DNA of 9,679 bases from the NCBI GenBank assembly GCA_023300205.1, contig JALZVD010000317.1, positions 1-9,679 of the forward strand. The letters run 5' to 3'. Position 1 is the first letter of the stretch. The number at the start of each line of letters is the position of its first letter. Positions 1 through 6,124 of the stretch are shown piece after piece. This DNA comes from Akkermansiaceae bacterium (GTDB taxonomy: Bacteria; Verrucomicrobiota; Verrucomicrobiia; Verrucomicrobiales; Akkermansiaceae). Below the pieces are notes generated by a model. It saw only the letters and a list, made by a program, of their open reading frames with translations. It was not told where the DNA came from and searched no databases. The position numbers and the translations under genes are program-made.

Positions 1-1038
1 AACGTCGCAGCATGGCACGTAGCAAACGGAGACACAGTCAATAAAGGCGCCGCTCTCGTAACTCTAGAAACTGACAAAGTATCAACCGAGCTAGAAGCAG
101 AAGAATCTGGAACCATTCAAATCATCACACCAGAAGGAGAAGAAGTCAGCATCGGCTCACTCATCGCTAAGATCACCGTCGGAGCTGCAAGCGCTGCTCC
201 AGCACCTACACCTGTAACAGCTCCAGTTGCCACACCCGCTCCAGTAGCGCCCGTTGCAACTAAGACAGTAGCCCCTAAACCAGCTACTCCTACACCAGTT
301 GCCGCTCCTAAAGCTGCTCCCGCTAGCCCTAATGAAGAAGGTCGCACCACGCGCAAGAAAATGTCCATGCTTCGCCGCAAAATAGCATCTCACCTCGTGA
401 ATGCTCAGCAAACTGCAGCCATTCTCACCACCTTCAATGAAGTGGACATGTCCGCCATCATGAAGCTCCGTAAAGAAGTGCAAGAAGACTTCGTCAAGAA
501 ACACGGCTGTAAGCTCGGCTTCATGTCACTCTTCGTAAAGGCAGTCACACAAGCCCTAAAAGACGTCCCATCTATCAACGGCCGCATCGACGGAACAGAC
601 ATCATCCAGAACCACTACTACGACATCGGAGTAGCAGTCGGAACAGAAAAAGGACTCGTTGTCCCAGTCCTACGTGACACTGACCAAAAAGGATTTGCAG
701 AAATCGAGCAAGACATCCTCGGCTACGCTGAGAAAGCACGTGAAGGAAAGATCGAAATGTCAGACCTCCAAGGCGGCGTCTTCACCATCTCAAATGGGGG
801 TATCTACGGCTCACTCCTCAGCACACCAATCATCAACCCACCACAAAGTGGCATCCTAGGAATGCACACCATCCAGCAACGTCCAGTAGCCATCGACGGT
901 AAAGTAGAAATCCGCCCAATGATGTATCTAGCTCTCAGCTATGATCATCGCCTAGTAGACGGAAAAGAAGCCGTCACATTCCTCATCCGCATCAAAGACT
1001 GCTTGGAGAACCCAACGCGCATGATGCTAGAAATGTAA
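1..1038 (+). CDS. sucB: Dihydrolipoamide succinyltransferase (E2 of 2-oxoglutarate dehydrogenase), 5' end missing
   Basis: This subunit transfers the succinyl group from lipoyl-lysine to CoA in the TCA cycle and forms the core of the cytoplasmic 2-oxoglutarate dehydrogenase complex. Reading frame 1 is open from the first base, giving 345 residues; roughly 17 residues of the lipoyl domain lie outside the window. Window residues 1-60 are the lipoyl domain with the modified lysine in ETDKVS (Lys26, bases 76-78). Residues about 61-112 are an Ala/Pro-rich flexible linker. The acyltransferase core follows at once, with LTTFNEVDM near its start, the substrate-site stretch FTISNGG, and the active-site motif DHRLVDG (His316, Asp320). 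LTTFNE is typical of the 2-oxoglutarate rather than the pyruvate enzyme. The family's usual peripheral subunit-binding domain between linker and core is absent. The intact gene would encode about 360 residues, shorter than E. coli SucB (405). The partner sucA would be expected upstream, outside the window. Confidence 0.95.
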   Translation, partial: NVAAWHVANGDTVNKGAALVTLETDKVSTELEAEESGTIQIITPEGEEVSIGSLIAKITVGAASAAPAPTPVTAPVATPAPVAPVATKTVAPKPATPTPVAAPKAAPASPNEEGRTTRKKMSMLRRKIASHLVNAQQTAAILTTFNEVDMSAIMKLRKEVQEDFVKKHGCKLGFMSLFVKAVTQALKDVPSINGRIDGTDIIQNHYYDIGVAVGTEKGLVVPVLRDTDQKGFAEIEQDILGYAEKAREGKIEMSDLQGGVFTISNGGIYGSLLSTPIINPPQSGILGMHTIQQRPVAIDGKVEIRPMMYLALSYDHRLVDGKEAVTFLIRIKDCLENPTRMMLEM

Positions 1039-1059
1039 CACACCTACAAGCTCCTCACC

Positions 1060-1094
1060 AAAAGCCATTCATGATTCATCATGGATGGCTTTTT
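1060..1094 (+). terminator. Intrinsic terminator after sucB
   Basis: A 15-bp stem is formed by AAAAGCCATTCATGA (1060-1074) and TCATGGATGGCTTTT (1079-1093), with one G-U pair and the tetraloop TTCA. The 3' side runs into TTTTT followed by ATAT. It begins 22 bases after the sucB stop codon. On the minus strand the same hairpin is followed by only four T and then GG, so it would be a weaker terminator for the converging helicase-domain gene. I see no other convincing terminator for the minus-strand cluster between 1095 and 1176. Confidence 0.85.
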
Positions 1095-1176
1095 ATATGC
1101 CCATTCCCACTCTACCACCAGACCCTGATCAAAAACCAAGACCATCTAGCTCTAAACCTATAGCACCAAACCTAGA

Positions 1177-1767
1177 TCAGCGTCCCCTCTTCTTTAGCTT
1201 AGGCTTCTTATTCTGAAGAGGCTTAGACCGTGGCCCGCTCTTACGCTGCTTATTTCGAGTTGATACCTTAAGCGCATGCTTATCATAACTAAATTCATCC
1301 GCTGTAGCTCGTGGAAAACTCACCTCTATGAGATCCTCTAAAGCCTGCAAAAGCTTATTCCCCTTCGGATTAGCAAAGCTAAACACACGCTCAGTAGTTG
1401 GACATAACACCTGTGTCTCGTAATCGGTGACTAACTCAGGGAAGTCCACATTAATAATCGTCTTCACCCCTGAAATATCCAGATTACGTGCACAAGCCTC
1501 AGTAGTCACCAAGTAATCCAGCCTCCCTGCTACATGCTCCTCAAATACAGTTAAACGCGCCTCAGGCTTTTTCTGCCCATGAATAGAGTCCACATGCAGC
1601 CCAGCCTGACTGAGCGTTGTCGTAAGTGTATGCACTTCATCCTTTCTACAAAGACAAATCATCGCTGATCCTAAATCCGCATGATTCGTAATGAGATGCT
1701 GAACCAGCTCCAGTTTCTGATGATTATACACCTCGTAAATCAATTGCTCTGTTTTCTTATCTGACAT
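1177..1767 (-). CDS. Free-standing, degenerate DEAD-box helicase C-terminal (RecA-like 2) domain protein
   Basis: The protein has 196 residues and aligns from its first residues with the second RecA-like domain of DEAD-box RNA helicases of the RhlE type. It has no first domain: no Q motif, no Walker A and no DEAD box. Visible landmarks are the opening EQLIYEVYNHQKLELV (residues 7-22), where domain 2 normally begins, the motif IV region AMICLCRKDEV (35-45), IHG near 62-64, a motif V-like TTEACARNLDI (88-98, normally TDxAARGxDI), and INVDFP (105-110). Motif VI, normally HRxGRxxR, reads YETQVLCPTTER (116-127), so its arginines are largely gone. The last 35 or so residues are a Lys/Arg-rich tail like those that bind RNA. 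It cannot be an ATP-driven helicase by itself; an RNA-binding or partner-binding role is inference. It starts 9 bases after the glnD stop codon, so it is probably cotranscribed with glnD and perhaps translationally coupled to it. No ribosome binding site is visible. Confidence 0.8.
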   Translation of the reverse strand: MSDKKTEQLIYEVYNHQKLELVQHLITNHADLGSAMICLCRKDEVHTLTTTLSQAGLHVDSIHGQKKPEARLTVFEEHVAGRLDYLVTTEACARNLDISGVKTIINVDFPELVTDYETQVLCPTTERVFSFANPKGNKLLQALEDLIEVSFPRATADEFSYDKHALKVSTRNKQRKSGPRSKPLQNKKPKLKKRGR

Positions 1768-1776
1768 AATAATTAT

Positions 1777-4533
1777 TTAATGAAGTAGCTCCGTAAGTGA
1801 TGTTTCCAAACGCTCTAACAACTCTGGATCCTCTACTTTACCCCCATCAGGATAGCAAACATAGATCGTATCCATAGCAGCACCTTTCTCAGTGCAGATA
1901 CGTGCATGTAGAGTAGCCAAGCCACACTTACCTATCTCTAAGAAAAGATCATGCATCAACGCTATTCTATCTTCCGCTTGAATCTCAATCGCCGTGCAAG
2001 TAGAACTTAAATGGTTATTCGTAAACGCTCTAACAGGGAACGGTATGCCCCCATCAGCAGTATCCTTTCGGAGATAGTTTTTCTTCTTCTTAAGATATTG
2101 CGTAGGATCATAGTCATCCTGGCTCACCAGCTCTTTCACCACACTCGCCACCCGCTTCTTCACATTCGCATTCGTTATCGGTTGGTGATCCGTTGTACAA
2201 ACCTGGAAGATGTCACATGCCACATTATCTGTTCTCGTATAAACATCAGCAGCAATAATATTGAGCTCTTCTGAGGCTAGCGCACAACAAACTTTCTCTA
2301 ATAAAAGCGGTCTATTCCAGCAAGTAAGTACCAACTCGGTGTAAGCACGGTCAGGACGGTCTATCCATCTCAAGTCAGCAGACCTGTCATCTTCAGCAGC
2401 CGCATCTTCAGCAAAAAATTTAACCACAGACTTCACGTGGCTACGTATATTCACAGGTTCACGGAAACGGAAGTAGCGCATCGGCATCGTCTTAAAATGC
2501 GTCTCCAGTTGATCATGATATTGCGCATCAAGCTTCTTCCTAGATTTTTCTAACAGTTGTGCTTTCTCTTCATCAAGCAAGACCTTATACTTCTCTTTTC
2601 CTTCATCAAGATACTGTGCAGTGGATCGATAAAGTTGGATCATTAATGACTCTTTCCAAGGCGACCAACCATCCTCATTCGTACCGTTTGAATCTGCATA
2701 CGTGAACAGGAATAATGTACTAAGCCGCTGCTTAGTTCCCATGATATTAGCAAACTCTTCAATCACCGCCGGATCATCCAAGTTCCGATTCGTAGCATAC
2801 CTCCAAAATGTTAAATGATGGTCCACAAGAAACGTTATAAGCGACCTACGTGCTCCACTAATTCTTAACCGCGTACAAACAGCAGACGTCAGAATCGCAG
2901 AGCCATCAATATGCTCACGCACATTTTCCGCCCTCCCCGTATCATGCATGATCAACGCTATATAAAGAGCATAAGGATCCTCCATTCTCATGAAGATATC
3001 ACGATACCGCTCCACCTCTCTAGCATCACTATCAACTAACATGTCTAACTGATCAATACAACGAAGCGTATGCTCATCTGCCGTATAGCGATGAAAAAAC
3101 TCATGCTGCACCAAACAATCCAATGCCCCAAATTCTGGTAAATAAGCACCCAGTATACCTACTCGATGCATCATCCTCAGACAATGTGCCGCATCACCCT
3201 TCCTCTCTAAAATCGCTCGGAACGTTTCTCGGTTAGAACGTGACTGACGAAAAGACTTATCCACCAATGAAAGGTTATCCTTAAGCTGCTTTCTTATTTC
3301 AGGGCTCAGCCCTAAATCTTTGATTTGACAGTGCTGGAAGACACGCATCAACCGATGAGAGTTCTCTTTAAAAATCTGGCTATCCTTTGTATAAATTAAC
3401 CCGTTTCTGGCAATGAATCCGTCAAACTCCTCACGCTTCTTGTTCGGTGAAAACAACCTTCTCCACCCAGACTTCTTCTCCTGAATCAACTCCAGCTGGA
3501 AAATCTCCATCAATGATGAAGTATGCCGGAAAATATTTCTCGTGTGCGTATAATAATCCTTCATGAACGCCTCACATCGGCGTAAAATACTCTCCTGCGG
3601 ATACTTAAAATTCGTCGCCACCACACCCTGTAGTCTCAACGTCAAAATATCTGTATTTGATTGATTATAATAATGAAGCTCCGTCCGCACCCTTAGTAAA
3701 AAATCAAACCCATCCACCAACTCCTTATAAGCTCTCTTAGATAAAATCTTCTCACTAACCAGTGCTTTAAGCTCTGATGTCCCACGCTTCGCGCGTGCCA
3801 CCCAGAGAATATTATGAAAATCACGGAGTCCTCCACAGCTCTCCTTCACATGAGGCTCCTGAAGGAAAACCGTATGAGAATATTTCTCATATCTAGAACT
3901 TAGATCCTGAATACGTAACTCAAAAAATGCCTGCTGGTCTTGTTGAATACAGTCCTTCTCGAACCTGTTAATGAACTGCGTAAATAGCGTTTCATTACCC
4001 GCTAACAATCGCGCATCCATCATTGCCGTTTTAGACTGCTGCTCACTTTTCGCTTCCTTAATACACTCTGTAACAGAGCGAGTAGCATGCCCTACCTTAA
4101 ATCCAGTGTCCCAAAGTAAATAGAGAATATTCTGAATCAGAACAGAAGTAGCACTACTCTTCACATAAGAATTTGCTGACTTAGGTAACAGAAATAAAAT
4201 ATCCAGATCAGATCCAGGATTCAATTGCGCTCTCCCATATCCTCCAACCGCTACAAGTGATATATCAGGAGTATCAGTGCTAATCTTAGCCAGTTCATTC
4301 TCCAACGTCGTCTGTAATAAAATGTCAATCATAGCCGCACGATAACCAACAATCTTCAAACCCGAGGCTCCTGCATGATGGAGACCCATAATAACATTAT
4401 CCTCAGATTTCAAAAATTCCTTAATCCCATCCGCGCGCATCTGCTGCATCTCTGGAGTACTCGTATCCCCAGCAAGAACCGGCCGTAGATCTGACTCTAC
4501 TCGTTGATTGAGTGATGCTAAATATTCAGACAT
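1777..4533 (-). CDS. glnD: Bifunctional uridylyltransferase/uridylyl-removing enzyme (PII sensor enzyme)
   Basis: GlnD uridylylates PII when glutamine is low and removes UMP when it is high, acting in the cytoplasm at the top of nitrogen control. I chose the ATG at 4533, giving 918 residues, because it follows the purB stop by 13 bases. An upstream in-frame ATG at 4596 would overlap purB and add 21 residues without family character. Domains in order: nucleotidyltransferase with GGYGRAQLNPGSDLD (residues 97-111, metal-binding Asp109 and Asp111); the GlnD linker signature ESCGGLRDFHNILWVA (231-246); an HD domain (about 475-640) with DEH at 486-488, HD at 530-531 and DHH at 571-573; then two ACT domains (about 731-800 and 847-915). 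Length is near that of E. coli GlnD (890). The ACT loops, often written DRPG, read NRPLL and DRIAL here, which may affect glutamine sensing. It sits between purB and the helicase-domain gene. Confidence 0.95.
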   Translation of the reverse strand: MSEYLASLNQRVESDLRPVLAGDTSTPEMQQMRADGIKEFLKSEDNVIMGLHHAGASGLKIVGYRAAMIDILLQTTLENELAKISTDTPDISLVAVGGYGRAQLNPGSDLDILFLLPKSANSYVKSSATSVLIQNILYLLWDTGFKVGHATRSVTECIKEAKSEQQSKTAMMDARLLAGNETLFTQFINRFEKDCIQQDQQAFFELRIQDLSSRYEKYSHTVFLQEPHVKESCGGLRDFHNILWVARAKRGTSELKALVSEKILSKRAYKELVDGFDFLLRVRTELHYYNQSNTDILTLRLQGVVATNFKYPQESILRRCEAFMKDYYTHTRNIFRHTSSLMEIFQLELIQEKKSGWRRLFSPNKKREEFDGFIARNGLIYTKDSQIFKENSHRLMRVFQHCQIKDLGLSPEIRKQLKDNLSLVDKSFRQSRSNRETFRAILERKGDAAHCLRMMHRVGILGAYLPEFGALDCLVQHEFFHRYTADEHTLRCIDQLDMLVDSDAREVERYRDIFMRMEDPYALYIALIMHDTGRAENVREHIDGSAILTSAVCTRLRISGARRSLITFLVDHHLTFWRYATNRNLDDPAVIEEFANIMGTKQRLSTLFLFTYADSNGTNEDGWSPWKESLMIQLYRSTAQYLDEGKEKYKVLLDEEKAQLLEKSRKKLDAQYHDQLETHFKTMPMRYFRFREPVNIRSHVKSVVKFFAEDAAAEDDRSADLRWIDRPDRAYTELVLTCWNRPLLLEKVCCALASEELNIIAADVYTRTDNVACDIFQVCTTDHQPITNANVKKRVASVVKELVSQDDYDPTQYLKKKKNYLRKDTADGGIPFPVRAFTNNHLSSTCTAIEIQAEDRIALMHDLFLEIGKCGLATLHARICTEKGAAMDTIYVCYPDGGKVEDPELLERLETSLTELLH

Positions 4534-4546
4534 GTGCGTAATTTTA

Positions 4547-5980
4547 TTAAAGGATCGATCCTGGAGTATAATTTGCAGCATCAGGATACTCCTCACAGAG
4601 CTCCTTAATCTTCACTCCAAAGGCATCAACCTGCATTCTTGCTGTTCCTGCATTCTCTTTTCCTTCCTCCATCAACCTAGTCAATTGCTCTTCGTTAAGA
4701 GGAATACGTTCATCAGCGGCAAGCCGAACAAGAAGATCATTCTCACGCGTAGCACCAGTGCGTAAGTCATTAACCGTAGCTACCGCGTTCTCCTTGATCG
4801 CCTTATGAGCCGCCTCTCTACCCACACCAGCTTTCACCGCTTCCATCATAATCGTCGTCGTCATCAAGAATGGTAAATAATGATTATTCTCTGCCTCAAT
4901 CACAGCGGGATAAGCATCCATCTGGTTCAAAATCGTGAGAAACGTCTCAAACATACCGTCACACGCATAAAAAGCATCTGGTAACATCACACGGCGAACC
5001 ACTGAACAGGAAACATCACCCTCATTCCACTGATCACCTGCTAGGCCAGTAGCCATCATCAAGTAACCCTTCAAAATAGTCTGAAAACCATTCACCCGCT
5101 CACAAGAACGTGAATTCATCTTATGCGGCATCGCACTCGACCCCGTCTGCCCCTTAGCAAATCCCTCAGATGCAGTCTCATTGCCTGCCATTAGTCGTAA
5201 AGTCCGGCTCATCGATGACGGCCCAGCAGCAAGATCCGTAAGAACAGACACAGTCCGGAAATCCAGTGATCGCGGATAAACCTGCCCCACATTCACATAA
5301 ACCTCAGGAATCCCAAGATGCTTACAAATCTTCTCCTCTAGCGCTGAAACCTTAGACAAATCACCATCGAAAAGCGAAATCTGGTCCATCTGCGTACCCA
5401 CAGCACCCTTCAGCCCTCGCACCGTATAGGTAGAAATATGATGATTCAGAGCACCAAGTGAACCGAGAAGCTCCTCCCCAAACATCGCCAAGCGCTTGCC
5501 GAACGTAGTAGGCTGAGCCGCCACATTATGCGTACGCCCAGTAACAACCAGATCTTTCCACTGCCCCGCACGGCTACTAATCTTAGCCAATGTCGCTATC
5601 GTTTTATCCCTAAGAATCAACAAAGAACGATACACCTGCAACTGCTCCACATTCTCCGTAAGATCTCTAGAAGTCATCCCCTTATGAATATGTTGATACC
5701 CAGCAAGATCGCAAAACTCCTCGATCCTAGCCTTCACATCATGTCGCGTAATCCGCTCTCTCTCCATAATTGCAGGTAAATTTACCTGATCCTTTACAGC
5801 CTCATAGGCAGTGATCGCTTCCTGTGGAATATCTAGCCCTAAATCTTGCTGAGCCTTCATCACCGAGATCCAGAACTCACGTTCTAAAACGATACGGCCT
5901 TCTGCAGACCAAATATTAGCGATAGCAGCAGACGCATAGCGTTCTGCTAAGACATTAGGGACTTTAGTGGTAGAGCTCAT
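4547..5980 (-). CDS. purB: Adenylosuccinate lyase
   Basis: PurB splits SAICAR to AICAR and adenylosuccinate to AMP, releasing fumarate in both cases, in cytoplasmic purine synthesis. The 477-residue protein is full length. It shows RHDVKARIEEF (79-89), HKGMTSRDLTENVEQ (99-113), RTHNVAAQPTT (149-159, with the conserved His151), and the fumarase/aspartase-superfamily signature GSSAMPHKMNS (280-290) carrying the catalytic serine of the mobile loop. QWNEGDVSCSVVRR (317-330) is also diagnostic. These stretches resemble the PurB of Mycobacterium (as I recall, SSAMPHKMNTRSCERVNG) much more than the E. coli type with GSSTMPHKVNP. The ATG at 5980 is supported because VPNVLAERYAS near the N-terminus matches the family start. 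It is the first gene of the purB-glnD-helicase domain cluster and has no close Shine-Dalgarno sequence. A purine-rich AAAGGTGG lies about 18-25 bases upstream, just before a possible short GGCT/AGCC stem that would bring it closer to the start. Confidence 0.96.
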   Translation of the reverse strand: MSSTTKVPNVLAERYASAAIANIWSAEGRIVLEREFWISVMKAQQDLGLDIPQEAITAYEAVKDQVNLPAIMERERITRHDVKARIEEFCDLAGYQHIHKGMTSRDLTENVEQLQVYRSLLILRDKTIATLAKISSRAGQWKDLVVTGRTHNVAAQPTTFGKRLAMFGEELLGSLGALNHHISTYTVRGLKGAVGTQMDQISLFDGDLSKVSALEEKICKHLGIPEVYVNVGQVYPRSLDFRTVSVLTDLAAGPSSMSRTLRLMAGNETASEGFAKGQTGSSAMPHKMNSRSCERVNGFQTILKGYLMMATGLAGDQWNEGDVSCSVVRRVMLPDAFYACDGMFETFLTILNQMDAYPAVIEAENNHYLPFLMTTTIMMEAVKAGVGREAAHKAIKENAVATVNDLRTGATRENDLLVRLAADERIPLNEEQLTRLMEEGKENAGTARMQVDAFGVKIKELCEEYPDAANYTPGSIL

Positions 5981-6001
5981 GGCTCGAAGTGTGTAGCCAC
6001 C

Positions 6002-6028
6002 TTTCAGTTTTTACAAGGCCTTTTCAGT
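6002..6028. repeat. Direct repeat TTTCAGT spaced by 20 bp in the purB leader
   Basis: TTTCAGT occurs at 6002-6008 and again at 6022-6028, start to start exactly 20 bp, close to two helical turns. On the purB-sense strand each copy reads ACTGAAA followed by purines (AAGG or GGTGG). The palindrome AAGGCCTT (6015-6022) lies between the copies and touches the second. Repeats on the same helical face could be an operator, but seven bases is short and chance is a fair explanation. Confidence 0.3.
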
Positions 6029-6039
6029 GCATCAAATAA

Positions 6040-6069
6040 TCATTCTAAACATCTCATAACTCACTCCTT
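6040..6069 (-). other. Shine-Dalgarno sequence with a 5-codon mini-ORF upstream of purB
   Basis: On the purB-sense strand AAGGAG (6069-6064) is followed after 6 bases by ATG (6057-6055) and the frame Met-Arg-Cys-Leu-Glu-stop, ending at 6040, 59 bases before the purB start. It is the best ribosome binding site I see at a gene start region in the window, while the real genes lack one. It would be transcribed only if the purB promoter is the distal candidate (TTGAAG/GATAAA). A regulatory leader peptide is possible but unproven. Confidence 0.25.
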
Positions 6070-6124
6070 AGAAGCATTTCTTTTCCTTGTCATTTATCAA
6101 AATCACACGTATTGCTTCAACTAC

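Larger units (their letters stand above)
5981..6124. promoter_or_regulatory. Divergent promoter region between purB and the ppx-like gene
   Basis: The 144 bases are AT-rich, lie between two start codons facing away from each other, and must hold the promoters of both transcripts. Candidates are weak. For purB (minus strand): TTGAAG (6120-6115), 16 bases, GATAAA (6098-6093); or a lone -10-like TAGAAT (6047-6042). For the plus strand: TTGTCA (6087-6092), 17 bases, TATTGC (6110-6115), which would give an almost leaderless ppx-like mRNA; or TTTACA (6010-6015) with AATAAT (6035-6040) at a wide 19-base spacing. None is decisive. The location is secure; the exact boxes are guesses. Confidence 0.5.

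Noticed and set aside
117..504. Open frames antisense to the sucB linker and core, including a Gly/Ala/Val-rich one
   Set aside because: The composition is a direct shadow of the Ala/Pro-rich linker on the other strand.
1140..1179. Possible minus-strand hairpin TCTAG / CTAGA and repeated AAACCTA just past the helicase-domain gene
   Set aside because: Five-base arms around a long loop and no T-run on the minus strand; not a credible terminator.
4551..4562. Perfect 12-bp palindrome AGGATCGATCCT at the purB 3' end, followed on the minus strand by an AT-rich stretch
   Set aside because: As a hairpin it gives only a 4-bp stem with a 4-base loop, it lies in the last purB codons, and no T-run follows. 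A terminator or attenuator is not supported.
4534..4596. Upstream ATG for glnD adding 21 residues
   Set aside because: It would overlap the purB coding end in another frame, and the added residues have no GlnD family character. The ATG at 4533 fits the operon spacing better.
6071..6118. Inverted repeat GAAGCA / TGCTTC flanking the candidate promoter boxes
   Set aside because: Only six bases per arm with a 36-base gap; easily chance.
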